From positions 62,001 to 126,000 of the forward strand of contig NZ_JAOQJE010000004.1 of assembly GCF_025567315.1 (NCBI RefSeq): DNA of 64,000 bases, in the 5' to 3' direction. The stretch comes from Agathobaculum ammoniilyticum. Its GTDB lineage: Bacteria > Bacillota > Clostridia > Oscillospirales > Butyricicoccaceae. The notes beneath the pieces are model-generated. The model did no database searches and was not told the origin of the DNA. It saw nothing but the letters and a program-made list of their open reading frames with translations. Every line of letters starts with the position of its first letter. Position 1 is the first letter of the stretch. Positions 15,205-24,216 of the stretch are shown in pieces. A program made the position numbers and the translations under genes.

Positions 15205-15422
15205 AAAACGGAATCATGTGCAGCCTGCTTTGCCCAATGATCAACAAGTACGGCTTTTGCGAGAGCGCGCTGCGCCGCGTCGAGCGGGTGCAGGAGTGCC
15301 CGCATGATAAACTGCGCGGGACGGTGTCCCCCAGGGGACCCTCTCTTGCCCCTGCGGGGCAATTCACCTTGTCCAAATTGAACACCGAACGCGGACGCGG
15401 AGGAGGTGCGCCGGATGTTTGA
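15201..15422 (+). CDS. Small ORF between terminase genes
   Basis: A 73-codon ORF; ATG 15201 overlaps the stop of the small terminase gene (ATGA). It has four cysteines in the first 36 codons, then a Pro/Gly-rich end over DNA that carries two hairpins and a 17-bp repeat. The N-terminal half may be a real gene; the tail may be chance. No family recognised. Confidence 0.35.
   Translation: MKNGIMCSLLCPMINKYGFCESALRRVERVQECPHDKLRGTVSPRGPSLAPAGQFTLSKLNTERGRGGGAPDV
15326..15362. repeat. Two adjacent hairpins before the large terminase gene
   Basis: GTCCCC-CA-GGGGAC (15326-15339) and TTGCCCC-TGC-GGGGCAA (15346-15362) lie just before the third dispersed repeat. The cluster of dyads in a packaging module suggests a protein-binding or RNA control site. 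Confidence 0.45.
15370..15386 (+). repeat. Dispersed 17-bp quasi-palindrome, copy 3
   Basis: TGTCCAAATTGAACACC, taken as the consensus. It is preceded by CCT and followed by G; copy 6 matches 20 of 21 bases in this wider window. Confidence 0.6.
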
Positions 15423-17079
15423 CGCCGAGGCGGCGTCGTTTGTATGTGATTTTATCGAGTGTTTGACCTGCTCGAACGGCGCGCCGTTCCGGCTCATGGA
15501 CTGGCAGCGCGACGCTGTCACCGAGTTCTACGGCCAGCTGATCGAGGCCGAGGGCGGCGGGGCGGACCCCGCCGGACTGTACATCCGGCGGTACCAGTAC
15601 CTCTATCTGGAGATCGCCAAGAAAAACGGCAAGTCCGAGCTTGCCGCCGCGCTGGGCGTGTACCACCTGTACGCGGACGGGGAAATCAACGGCGAGGTGT
15701 ATGTCGTCGCGGCGGACCGCGATAACGCGGGCATCGTGTACGCGGCCGCGAAATGGATGGTGGAGCACTCGCCCGCGTTGAAAAAGCGCAGCCGTATTGT
15801 GGACAGCACCAAGACCATCTACGACACGGTGAGCGGCTCCAAGCTCAAGGTTTTGTCCTCGGAGGCATACAGCAAGCACGGCTACAAGCCGTCCTGCGTC
15901 ATTTTCGACGAGCTGCACGCGCAGCCGAACCGCGACCTGTGGGACGTTATGACGTTCGGCGCAGGCGACGCGCGCGAGCAGCCTGTGTGGATCGTGCTGA
16001 CGACGGCGGGCGACGATCCGGACCGGAAGAGCATCGGCTGGGAGGTCCACGAAAAGGCGCTGTCCATCCTGCGGTGCCGCGAGGGGCGCGCCCGCGAGGG
16101 CGATATGGACGACCCGCGCTGGCTGCCGATCGTGTACGGCCTTGGCCTGATTGAGGACGAGGACGAGCTGAAGAATATCAACATCTACGACGAGGCATTG
16201 TGGCGGCGCTGCAACCCCTCGATCGGCAGGACGGTGAAGCTCAGTACCATCCGCGCGGAGGCGCAGGAGGCCAAGCGCAGCGAGGCGGCGGAGCGGCTGT
16301 TCCGCTGGCTGCGGCTCAACCAGTGGATTGCCACGCATACGGTGGGCTGGATACCGGTCACGATCTACGACAAGACGCAATGGAACCCCGAGGGGTGCGC
16401 GCACTGGCGCGACGCGGTGAAGCTGCTGCGCGGTAAGCGCTGCTTCGGCGGCGGGGACCTTTCCAAGAGTACGGACCTTACCGCGTTTACGCTGCTGTTC
16501 CCGCCCCAGGAGGGGCTGGACAAGTGGGTGGCGCTGTTCACAGGCTGGATACCGCTGGACGACATCGAGGCGCGCGAGCGCGCGGACCACGCGCCCTACC
16601 GCGACTGGATACGGGCGGGCTTTCTCCGCGGCTGCGAGGGCGATGTGATCGATTATGAGGACGTGATCGACACCATCATGCAGGCCGCCAAAGACTACGA
16701 CCTGCGGATTGTTGGCTTTGACCCGTGGCTTTCCACCACGATCACCCAGCGGCTCATGTCGCTGATCGCGGGGGCGGGCAGGCCGACGCAGATCGTGGAG
16801 ATTCCGCAGAGCATGAAAAGCATCAGCCCACCCATGAAAGAAATGGAACACCTCATCCGCACGCATGAGATGCTGCACGTCCACAACACGGCCGCGCGGC
16901 AGTGCTTTGCAAACGTGCGGTGCGATACGGACAGTAATGAGAATATACACCCCAACAAGAAGCGCTCACGCGGGCGCATCGACATTACCGTGAGCTGGAT
17001 CATCGCGTTTGCGGCGAGCAGGCTCGCGCCGAAGCCAGACCTTGCCGACGCGGTTGCGACCGGCAAATGGACGCTGTGA
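15415..17079 (+). CDS. Terminase large subunit
   Basis: A 554-residue motor-nuclease. ATG 15415 has GGAGG at a good distance. The ATPase has Walker A-like A-K-K-N-G-K-S-E at about 67-74 and Walker B V-I-F-D-E-L near 161. The RNase H-like nuclease half has G-G-D-L-S-K-S-T-D-L and V-G-F-D-P-W. It packages DNA into the head. The family is the Terminase_1 (phage HK97/lambdoid-like) type. Confidence 0.93.
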   Translation: MFDAEAASFVCDFIECLTCSNGAPFRLMDWQRDAVTEFYGQLIEAEGGGADPAGLYIRRYQYLYLEIAKKNGKSELAAALGVYHLYADGEINGEVYVVAADRDNAGIVYAAAKWMVEHSPALKKRSRIVDSTKTIYDTVSGSKLKVLSSEAYSKHGYKPSCVIFDELHAQPNRDLWDVMTFGAGDAREQPVWIVLTTAGDDPDRKSIGWEVHEKALSILRCREGRAREGDMDDPRWLPIVYGLGLIEDEDELKNINIYDEALWRRCNPSIGRTVKLSTIRAEAQEAKRSEAAERLFRWLRLNQWIATHTVGWIPVTIYDKTQWNPEGCAHWRDAVKLLRGKRCFGGGDLSKSTDLTAFTLLFPPQEGLDKWVALFTGWIPLDDIEARERADHAPYRDWIRAGFLRGCEGDVIDYEDVIDTIMQAAKDYDLRIVGFDPWLSTTITQRLMSLIAGAGRPTQIVEIPQSMKSISPPMKEMEHLIRTHEMLHVHNTAARQCFANVRCDTDSNENIHPNKKRSRGRIDITVSWIIAFAASRLAPKPDLADAVATGKWTL

Positions 17080-17096
17080 CAGACAGGAGGGAGACA

Positions 17097-17315
17097 ATGG
17101 CCGGAAAACGACCGGACTACATCGCCGCGCTGGAGGACATCCGCGCGATCACACAGGGGCGCGGCCGCGAGCCGCGCCTGATGACCTGGCGCGAGGCGGT
17201 GGAGGTGTGGGAACAGGAGCACGGCCGCGACGAACGGGCGCGCGCCCGGTTTTTTGTGCATATCGGCATCGCTACGACCGGCGAATGCGTGCTGCTGGAT
17301 GGCATGGAGGAATAG
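17097..17315 (+). CDS. Small phage protein, unknown
   Basis: A 72-residue protein with ACAGGAGGGAG before ATG 17097, between terminase and portal genes. Charged, helical (R-E-A-V-E-V-W-E-Q-E-H). No function known. Confidence 0.6.
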   Translation: MAGKRPDYIAALEDIRAITQGRGREPRLMTWREAVEVWEQEHGRDERARARFFVHIGIATTGECVLLDGMEE

Positions 17316-17317
17316 AA

Positions 17318-17485
17318 ATGAAAAGCATATTGAAGTACCTGCCCGATGCGCTTGCCGCCTGCGGCGCGGTGTGCATCGTGGTGGCGCTGTGGCTGGTGTC
17401 GCCGGTGGCCGGACTGCTGGCGACAGGCGCGGCGCTGATCGGCGGCGCAGTGCTGCTCGTCCGGTTGGGGGGTGACAGCGAGTGA
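17318..17485 (+). CDS. Small two-span membrane protein
   Basis: A 55-residue protein with GGAGG before ATG 17318. Two hydrophobic segments (about 8-27 and 30-48) suggest a helical hairpin in the membrane. It ends in a GTGA overlap with the portal gene. Its place between terminase and portal is odd for a holin; the role is unknown. Confidence 0.55.
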   Translation: MKSILKYLPDALAACGAVCIVVALWLVSPVAGLLATGAALIGGAVLLVRLGGDSE

Positions 17486-18747
17486 TCATGGAAAAGCTGG
17501 TGCGCCGCGTTAAAAACGAGGGGCGCAGGCTGACGCTGGACGACCCCTCGGGCTGGAACACGGGCGGCCCGCTGTTCGGCGGCAGAGAGCTGCAGGCCAT
17601 GAAGCTGCCCGCGGTGAACGCCTGCATCGAGATCATCTCGGACAGCGTGGCGAAAATGCCCATCTACCTGATGGACAGCGGCACGCGCGAGCGGCAGGCC
17701 GATCACCCCGCGCTGCGCCTGCTGACCAGCCGACCGACCGAGGCGATGACGGCCTTTGACTACCACAAGCTGATGGAAAGCCGCCGCATCGCCTACGGCA
17801 ACGCCTATGCGCTGATCTGGCGGGACCGCTGGGGCGCACCGGCCGAGCTGCTCCCGATTGCGCCTGGCTATATGCAGCCCTATCTGGATGATAACGGGCG
17901 GCTGTGGTACGTCGGCACCAACCCGCGCACGGGCGAGTACCGCAAGTTCTGGCCCGCCGATGTGCTGCATTACAAGGCGTTCTCGACCGACGGGCTGGAG
18001 GGCGTGAGCTATCTGCGGCGCGGCGCGGAAACCATCGAGGCCGCGCTGCAGGCGCAGAAATACGAGGTCGGCTTTTATAAAAACGGCGCGAAGCTGACCG
18101 GCATTCTGTACACGGAAACCGACCTGACAAACAAGCCGGATATCAAACAGGCGGACGGAACGACGATCTCCATTAAGGACGCGATCCGGCGCGAGTGGGA
18201 GAACCTGTACACGGGCGCGGACAATGCTTTCCGCACGGCGGTCATGGATTTCGGCATGAAATACACGCCGGTCACGGCCTCCAACCGCGACGCGCAGTTT
18301 ATTGAGAGCAAGGCGGCGTCCATTGAGGACGTGGGGCGGCTGTTTAATATCCCGCTGTACAAGCTGGGCGTGGGTAAGCAGACCTACGCGAGCAACGTGC
18401 AGGCGGCGATCGAGTACATGCAGCGGACGCTCTCCCCAATCGTGGCCGAGCATGAGCAGGAGGACACCTACAAGCTGCTGCTTGCCAGCGAGCAGGCGCG
18501 CGGCCTGCAGCTCCGGCGCAACATGATGGGCGAGCTGCGCGGGGATTGGGCGGCGCGCGCCGCATGGTTCAAGAGCATGCGCGAGATTGGCGCATACAGC
18601 ATTAACAATATCCTCGCGCTGGAGGATATGCCGGACATTGCGGGCGGCGATGAGCATTACGCTTCGCGCAACTATATTCCGGCTGATCTGTTCCGAGAAT
18701 TATCGATTAACCGCAATGAACCAAAGGAGGGCGGTGAGAACAAATGA
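17482..18747 (+). CDS. Portal protein (HK97 family)
   Basis: A 421-residue protein; GTG 17482 is coupled to the previous stop. Typical blocks: V-N-A-C-I-E-I-I-S-D-S-V-A near residue 45, and H-Y-K-A-F-S-T-D-G-L-E-G. It forms the ring through which DNA enters the head. Followed by an overlapping protease gene, as in HK97-like head modules. Confidence 0.92.
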   Translation: MIMEKLVRRVKNEGRRLTLDDPSGWNTGGPLFGGRELQAMKLPAVNACIEIISDSVAKMPIYLMDSGTRERQADHPALRLLTSRPTEAMTAFDYHKLMESRRIAYGNAYALIWRDRWGAPAELLPIAPGYMQPYLDDNGRLWYVGTNPRTGEYRKFWPADVLHYKAFSTDGLEGVSYLRRGAETIEAALQAQKYEVGFYKNGAKLTGILYTETDLTNKPDIKQADGTTISIKDAIRREWENLYTGADNAFRTAVMDFGMKYTPVTASNRDAQFIESKAASIEDVGRLFNIPLYKLGVGKQTYASNVQAAIEYMQRTLSPIVAEHEQEDTYKLLLASEQARGLQLRRNMMGELRGDWAARAAWFKSMREIGAYSINNILALEDMPDIAGGDEHYASRNYIPADLFRELSINRNEPKEGGENK

Positions 18748-19490
18748 GATACAACCTGAAAGGCACGATCTGTGCGGACGAGGATGCGCCCATCTACCGC
18801 TGGTTCGGGCTGGCGGCGGTCAGCCCGTCCGATATCCGGCAGGCGCTTGCGGACAATCCCGCGGGCGAGGAGTTTGTGCTGGAAATCAACTCGGGCGGCG
18901 GCTCGGTGTACGCGGGATTCGAAATGTACTCCCTGCTGCGCGGCGCGGCAGTGCCGACGCGCGCCGAGGTGCAGAGCCTTGCCGGATCGGCGGCGTCCGT
19001 CGTGCTGGCGGGTGCGGATGTGGCCGCGGCCAGTCCGGTAGGGCAGGTGATGATCCACCTGCCGAGCACATGGACCGAGGGCAATCAGATCGTACACCGC
19101 GAGAGCGTGCAGATGCTGGAGGCCGTGACCGGCTCGATCATCGCGGCCTATGAGACCAAGGTCAAGGGCAAGACCAGCCGCGACGCGCTGCGCCGCATGA
19201 TGGACCGCGAGACGTTCCTAACCGCGCAGGAGGCGCTGGACGCCGGACTGCTGGACGAGATCATCGGCGCGGGCGCGGGAACGCCGGTAAACCCGATGAA
19301 CGTATTTAACGCTGTGGGCGGCGCGCCGGATATTGAGAAGCTGCGCGCGGCCTACCGTGAGGCGCACGCGGACGGCGGCACGCCGCCCGCCCCCGAGGAG
19401 ATGGACAAACCGGTGTCCAATTGGAACACCGCCCGCGCCCGCGCGATCGCGCTGGCCGAGGCTGAAATGGATTTAACCGAACTGCTGTAA
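18744..19490 (+). CDS. ClpP-type prohead protease
   Basis: A 248-residue serine protease. I-N-S-G-G-G-S-V is the oxyanion strand, the nucleophile lies in L-A-G-S-A-A-S-V-V (Ser about 82) and the base in M-I-H-L-P (His about 105). It matures the capsid and scaffold. One copy of the 17-bp repeat is inside its C-terminal coding part. Confidence 0.92.
   Translation: MRYNLKGTICADEDAPIYRWFGLAAVSPSDIRQALADNPAGEEFVLEINSGGGSVYAGFEMYSLLRGAAVPTRAEVQSLAGSAASVVLAGADVAAASPVGQVMIHLPSTWTEGNQIVHRESVQMLEAVTGSIIAAYETKVKGKTSRDALRRMMDRETFLTAQEALDAGLLDEIIGAGAGTPVNPMNVFNAVGGAPDIEKLRAAYREAHADGGTPPAPEEMDKPVSNWNTARARAIALAEAEMDLTELL
19414..19430 (+). repeat. Dispersed 17-bp quasi-palindrome, copy 4
   Basis: TGTCCAATTGGAACACC, within the end of the protease gene. 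With the preceding GG it forms a nearly perfect GGTGT...ACACC dyad. Confidence 0.5.
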
Positions 19491-19504
19491 GGAGGATTTA
19501 CGGA

Positions 19505-20722
19505 ATGAAAAAGAAACTGCTGGACCTGCTGGCCAAGAAAAAGGCCGTGCTGGATAAAATGAAAGCCGCTGACACCGCAAACGACCAGACTGCTTTCGAT
19601 GCGGCGCAGGCCGAGCTTGCGCCCATCGACGCGGAGATCGCGCGCGTTAAGGCAATCATGCACGCTGAAGAGGGGCTGCCGGAGGGCAACGCAGGCATGG
19701 ACCCGACGGGCGCGCCGCGCACGCCGGTCAACTCGAACGAGTGCCTCCATGCGTTCTGCGAGTGCATCCGCGCCCAGGCGCGCGGCGACCGCACCCGCTT
19801 TCTCGAAAACGCGGAGATCGTGACGCGCGCGGTGCTAAACGAGGGCGCGCTGACCGAGGGTACCCCTGCGGACGGCGGCCTGATCGTGCCGCAGGACATC
19901 CAGACCGCGATCAACGAGCGCAAGCGCGCGCTGAACCCGCTTTCCGCGCTGTTCCACGTTGAGACCGTGTCCACCAACACCGGCTCGCGCGTGTACGACA
20001 CCCAGCCGACCAAGGGATTTACCAAAGTCGCGGAAATGGGCACCATCTCCCGCGACGACAAGCCCTCGTTCGAGCAGGTGAAGTATACAGTGGAGGACTA
20101 CGCGCTGATCGTGCCGGTATCCAACGACCTGCTGAACGACACCGACCAGAACCTGATCGCGTACCTGTCCCGCTGGCTGGCGAAAAAGGACGTAATCACG
20201 GAAAACAATCTGCTGCTGGCGCTGCTCAAGGCTCTGGACGCTGGCGCGACCGCGGTTGCCCCGACCGGCGCGCTCAAATCTATCAAGACCATCGTCAACA
20301 CGCTGCTCGACCCGATGATCGCGTCCGGCGCGTCGTTCCTGACCAACCAGACCGGATTTAATTTCCTCGACACGCTGGAGGACGCGCAGGGCCGTCCGCT
20401 GCTGCAGCCCAACCCCGTGCAGCCGAGCCAGTACATGATCGGCGGGCGTGCGGTGCATGTGGTGTCCGACGCGGTGCTGCCGAACGCGGACACGCCGACC
20501 ACGCCGCTCTATGTGGGCGATTTCGCGAGCTTCGGCACGCTGTTCCGCCGCCAGACCATGCAGCTTGACTCCACCACGGTGGGCGGCAACGCCTGGAACA
20601 CCAACTCGACCGAGGTGCGCGCGATCACTCGTCTGGACGCGGTGACGACCGACGAGGATGCGGTGGCGGCGGCGAAAATCTCGCTGACCGACCCCGCCAG
20701 TGAAGAGGAGGAAAGCCCGTGA
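19505..20722 (+). CDS. Major capsid protein (HK97 fold)
   Basis: A 405-residue protein with GGAGG before ATG 19505. Residues 1-60 are a Lys/Ala coiled coil (delta scaffold domain), removed by the protease; the mature part begins near residue 110 (G-G-L-I-V-P-Q-D-I). Blocks such as F-N-F-L-D-T-L-E-D and L-Y-V-G-D-F fit HK97 gp5. The acidic tail overlaps the next gene. Confidence 0.92.
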   Translation: MKKKLLDLLAKKKAVLDKMKAADTANDQTAFDAAQAELAPIDAEIARVKAIMHAEEGLPEGNAGMDPTGAPRTPVNSNECLHAFCECIRAQARGDRTRFLENAEIVTRAVLNEGALTEGTPADGGLIVPQDIQTAINERKRALNPLSALFHVETVSTNTGSRVYDTQPTKGFTKVAEMGTISRDDKPSFEQVKYTVEDYALIVPVSNDLLNDTDQNLIAYLSRWLAKKDVITENNLLLALLKALDAGATAVAPTGALKSIKTIVNTLLDPMIASGASFLTNQTGFNFLDTLEDAQGRPLLQPNPVQPSQYMIGGRAVHVVSDAVLPNADTPTTPLYVGDFASFGTLFRRQTMQLDSTTVGGNAWNTNSTEVRAITRLDAVTTDEDAVAAAKISLTDPASEEEESP

Positions 20723-21057
20723 TTGACAGGGATACCGTGCTGCAGGAGGCGGACGAGCGCCTTGCCGCCTGCAAAAAATACATGAAGGTGGACTATGACG
20801 AGGACGACGAGCTGATCGCCGGTCTGATGCAGGCGAACGACGCCTATCTGAGCGGCGCGGGCGTGCGGCGGGAGGTAAATCCCGCCCAGCACGACCTGAT
20901 CGTGCAGGCCATGACCTTGCAGATGTACGACGCGCGCGGCGCGGACACGCCCCAGCAGGCGCTGGAAACCGTGCCGCCCGTGGTGCGGCAGATGCTTAAC
21001 CAGCTCAAATTACGATGTAATTATGGAGGTGCGGACGATGGCGGTACAGGCGGGTGA
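20719..21057 (+). CDS. Head-tail connector (gp6-like)
   Basis: A 112-residue helical, acidic protein overlapping the capsid gene. L-I-A-G-L-M-Q-A-N-D-A-Y-L and V-P-P-V-V-R-Q-M-L-N-Q-L-K fit the gp6/YqbG adaptor family that joins portal and tail. Confidence 0.8.
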   Translation: MIDRDTVLQEADERLAACKKYMKVDYDEDDELIAGLMQANDAYLSGAGVRREVNPAQHDLIVQAMTLQMYDARGADTPQQALETVPPVVRQMLNQLKLRCNYGGADDGGTGG

Positions 21058-21394
21058 CCTGCGGGAACGGGCGGCCGTGTATCGGGCCGCACCCGTGACC
21101 GACGAGAACAACGAGACCGATTATGCGTACCAGCCGCTGCGCACGATATGGGCGAATGTGACGCCCACAAGCGGCCGCACGGAGAACTTGCCGGGCGAGG
21201 CCGAGCGCGCGGAGATTACCCACAAGGTGACCATCCGCGAGGCGTCGCTGCCGGAAATTTGCCGCGGGATGTATTTCGTCGTGCGCGGCCTGCGGCTGGA
21301 CGTGTTGTACTGGTATCCCATCTACAACCGGCGCGGCTGGCTGGAGATCTTCTGCCGCATGGTGCAGGGCGAGGTGCAGGCGGATGGCGCGTGA
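21038..21394 (+). CDS. Head closure protein
   Basis: A 118-residue beta-rich protein; ATG 21038 after TGGAGG. R-A-A-V-Y-R and I-W-A-N-V-T-P fit the SPP1 gp16-type head-closure family (joins connector to tail). Confidence 0.8.
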   Translation: MAVQAGDLRERAAVYRAAPVTDENNETDYAYQPLRTIWANVTPTSGRTENLPGEAERAEITHKVTIREASLPEICRGMYFVVRGLRLDVLYWYPIYNRRGWLEIFCRMVQGEVQADGA

Positions 21395-21830
21395 TGGCAT
21401 CGACCTGTCCGAGCTGGACGAATTTACGGACCGGCTGATCCAGTCCTCCAAGGAGGCAGGTAAAGCGCAGAAGAAATTCCTGCGCGATCAGGGGACCAGG
21501 CTGCGGCGCAAAACCGCGCAACGGGCGCGCGCAGAGGTACCCAAGGTGCGGGTGGAGCGTCCGCGGTATGTCCGCGAGGCGGGGCAGTACCATAAATCCA
21601 TCAAGCGCGGCAAGCTGCACGCTAAAAACGGCGCGTTGCGCATCCGCGTATATTCGGGCGACCCTATCGCGCATCTGATAGAGGACGGCTGGACGCCCAA
21701 GGCGCGCGACGGCAGCAGAGGAGCCGCCCAGGACGGCAAGGGCGTTTTTGAGAAAGCGTTTGAGGCGTTCGCGCCAGACTATGAAAAGGACGCCGAGGAG
21801 ATGATCGACGAGATGATCCGCAAGATATGA
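21384..21830 (+). CDS. HK97 gp10-like tail component
   Basis: A 148-residue basic protein overlapping its neighbours on both sides. V-R-V-Y-S-G-D-P-I-A-H-L-I-E-D-G-W matches the HK97 gp10 family, which sits at the head-tail joint. Confidence 0.82.
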   Translation: MARDGIDLSELDEFTDRLIQSSKEAGKAQKKFLRDQGTRLRRKTAQRARAEVPKVRVERPRYVREAGQYHKSIKRGKLHAKNGALRIRVYSGDPIAHLIEDGWTPKARDGSRGAAQDGKGVFEKAFEAFAPDYEKDAEEMIDEMIRKI

Positions 21831-22261
21831 AGATCAAAGACATTCGCGCGGCGCTGACCGCGCTGGTGCGGGAGATTGCACCGCGCGCGCCGGTTGTGAA
21901 AACGGATGCCCGCAAGCCGGTGCCTCGTCCCTCGTTCCGCATCGACGTGCTGCCGGTGAGCGGCGGCGCGGCCTGCGGCGGGGCGCGCGAGCGCGAGGTG
22001 GACGTGGACATCTGGTATTATCCCAAAGACACGGACCACCCGCGCGACGAGTGCGACGCGGTGGCGGATCAGCTACTCGCCGCGCTGGACGGGGGCTTTG
22101 AGGCGGGCGGCATCTGGCTGCCGCTGGACGAGGACGCGAGCTGCGACAGCTCGCAGGACGTGCTGGCGTGCCAGTTCAGCGTCTCGTGGGTCGAGACCGC
22201 CGCAGAGGAGGGCGAGCCGATGGAGGAACTTATTTACAACGGGGAGGAGCTGACAACCTGA
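21827..22261 (+). CDS. Tail terminator-like protein
   Basis: A 144-residue protein with an ATGA overlap. Layout (short helical start, F-R-I-D-V-L-P strand, V-D-I-W-Y-Y-P) and position just before the sheath fit the phage tail terminator family (DUF6838-like). It caps the tail tube. Confidence 0.72.
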   Translation: MKIKDIRAALTALVREIAPRAPVVKTDARKPVPRPSFRIDVLPVSGGAACGGAREREVDVDIWYYPKDTDHPRDECDAVADQLLAALDGGFEAGGIWLPLDEDASCDSSQDVLACQFSVSWVETAAEEGEPMEELIYNGEELTT

Positions 22262-22262
22262 T

Positions 22263-23360
22263 ATGGCAATTACCATGCCGAAAATCGAGGTCACGTTCCG
22301 GCAGCAGGCAACGAGCCTGATCGCGCGCAGCGCGCGCGGCGTGGCGGTGCTGATCGTCCGAGACGATACCAACAAGACCTTTACCCATAAACAGTACGCA
22401 GACCTGTCTGCGCTGCAGGCGGACGAGGCGCTGTACACGGAGGACAACTACGCGGCGATCGGCGACATGCTGGCGTTCGCGCCGTACCAGAGCCATGTGT
22501 TCCGTTTGGACACCACCGGCACGCTGGCGGACACGCTGGCCGAGATCGGCCGCACGGTCAAGACGGGATGGCTTGCGGTCGCGGGCCAGTCTGCCGAGGA
22601 CGGCGCGGCGCTGGCGAGCTGGGTCAAGACGCAGGCCGCCAGGAGCCGGAGCTACAAGTGCATTGTACACAACGTGACGCCCCTGCCGGACGATATGCAC
22701 GTGGTGCATTTTGTAAACGGGAGCGTCACCTTTGCGGACGCGCGTGGCGAGCAGGACGGCGAGGCATACCTGCCGAGCCTGCTGGCAATCATGGCCGTGT
22801 GCAACGTCGAGCGCGGCTGCACCAACTACCACTGCTCCAACCTTGCGGCGGTGGAGGAGGTTGCGGACAACGACGCGGCGGTCGGCGCGGGCAAGTTTAT
22901 CCTGTTTAACGACGAGGAGGGCGCGGTGCGCATTGGCCAGGGCATCAACAGCCTGACGACGCTGGACGGCAAAACCAAAACCGAGGACATGCAGTTTATC
23001 GAGACCGTCGAGGCAATGGATCTCATGCGGGACGATATTACCTCGACTTTCCGCGGCACCTACCTCGGCAGCTACCGCAACACGCGGGACAACCAGATGC
23101 TGTTCATCGCGGCGCTCAACAGCTCGTATTTACGGCAGCTTGCGGCCGAGAACATCCTTGACCCCGACCACGCCAACGCCGCCAGCATCGACGTGGAAGC
23201 GCAGCGCGCCGCGTGGGTGGCGAGCGGCAAGGCCGAGGCCGCGGACTGGGACGACGATACCGTCAAGGCAACTCCGTTCAAGCGCACGGTGTATCTGGCG
23301 GGCGACGTGAAAATCCTCGGCAGCATGACCGACCTGATTTTCCCGATCAACCTGTTTTGA
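22263..23360 (+). CDS. Contractile tail sheath protein
   Basis: A 365-residue sheath protein like PBSX XkdK: I-V-R-D-D-T at the start, the middle I-M-A-V-C-N-V-E-R-G-C-T-N-Y and a C-terminal domain ending D-L-I-F-P-I-N-L. It makes the phage a myovirus. Two bases after the previous stop, with GGGGAGG upstream. Confidence 0.92.
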   Translation: MAITMPKIEVTFRQQATSLIARSARGVAVLIVRDDTNKTFTHKQYADLSALQADEALYTEDNYAAIGDMLAFAPYQSHVFRLDTTGTLADTLAEIGRTVKTGWLAVAGQSAEDGAALASWVKTQAARSRSYKCIVHNVTPLPDDMHVVHFVNGSVTFADARGEQDGEAYLPSLLAIMAVCNVERGCTNYHCSNLAAVEEVADNDAAVGAGKFILFNDEEGAVRIGQGINSLTTLDGKTKTEDMQFIETVEAMDLMRDDITSTFRGTYLGSYRNTRDNQMLFIAALNSSYLRQLAAENILDPDHANAASIDVEAQRAAWVASGKAEAADWDDDTVKATPFKRTVYLAGDVKILGSMTDLIFPINLF

Positions 23361-23373
23361 GGAGGTGTAAGAC

Positions 23374-23802
23374 ATGCCTGATTTTAACCCCAACCGTGTG
23401 ATGCACGGAAACGGCGGCACGGCCTGGTGGAACGGCAAAAAGCTGACCACCCTGCAGAGCGTGGAGGCAAAGGTCACCGGCGATTTTGAGGACATAAACG
23501 TATGCGGCGACCCCGCGACCTACCGTATCTATAACGGCTACTTGGGCGAGGGGACGCTCGTGTGGCTCAAGATCGACAGCGACGTGCTGGTGCAGATGGC
23601 CGAGGCGTTCCGCACGGGCATCATGCCGGAGATCACGGTTATCACGGCGCAAACACAGAAAGGCACGAACAAGGTCGAGCGCGTGGCGTACAGCGATATC
23701 ACGGTGGATGAGTTTATGCTCGCCAAGTTCGAGAAAAAGGCCAAGACCGAGCAGGAGGTGCCGTTCAAGTTCGGCAACTTTGAAATTTTGGAGACATTGT
23801 AA
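23374..23802 (+). CDS. Tail tube protein
   Basis: A 142-residue XkdM-like tube protein (H-G-N-G-G-T-A-W-W-N-G-K-K near residue 10; E-D-I-N-V-C-G-D). It assembles the inner tube inside the sheath. GAGGAGG precedes ATG 23374. Confidence 0.9.
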   Translation: MPDFNPNRVMHGNGGTAWWNGKKLTTLQSVEAKVTGDFEDINVCGDPATYRIYNGYLGEGTLVWLKIDSDVLVQMAEAFRTGIMPEITVITAQTQKGTNKVERVAYSDITVDEFMLAKFEKKAKTEQEVPFKFGNFEILETL

Positions 23803-23811
23803 GGAGGACAT

Positions 23812-24216
23812 ATGGACAAGAAACTGCTGGAGCAGCTCGCGGCGCGGGCCGAGCAGAAAGAAAAGGACCGGCTGGAGGTCAAGACGTTTTCGGTAGGCGG
23901 CGTGGACATGCTGTTCCACAAGCCCGCGCAGGCCGACCAGCTGGACTATGTCGAGGCGATCAACGAGGCCAGCGGCGCGCGTGATTCGGTTGCGGTGAGC
24001 GTTTCCCTGATTTATGACTGCTGCCGCGATCTGCAGGACCCAGCGCTGCACGAGGCGCTCGGCGTGACCGACCCTTACGACACGGTGCGCCGCCTGATGG
24101 ATATCAGGGAGATCGACAAGCTGGGCGCGGCGCTGGCGCGGTGGATCGGCCTGCTGCCGGACAGCGACGGGGAGCAAAGCCGCGCCGAGCAGCTGGAGGC
24201 CGCCGCAAAAAACTGA
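23812..24216 (+). CDS. Tail assembly chaperone, short form (XkdN-like)
   Basis: A 134-residue protein with AAGGAGG before ATG 23812. Helical, with L-D-Y-V-E-A-I-N-E-A-S typical of XkdN. Ends at TGA 24214 directly after an A-AAA-AAC slippery site, the stop used when no frameshift occurs. It works with the tape measure protein during tail assembly. Confidence 0.88.
   Translation: MDKKLLEQLAARAEQKEKDRLEVKTFSVGGVDMLFHKPAQADQLDYVEAINEASGARDSVAVSVSLIYDCCRDLQDPALHEALGVTDPYDTVRRLMDIREIDKLGAALARWIGLLPDSDGEQSRAEQLEAAAKN

Noticed and set aside
15364..16950. 528-codon minus-strand ORF
   Set aside because: Shadow of the large terminase gene; no ribosome site or recognisable domain.
22497..22513. Possible further copy of the 17-bp repeat in the sheath gene
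   Set aside because: Only a partial match and inside conserved coding sequence; kept out of the feature list but mentioned as a weak site.
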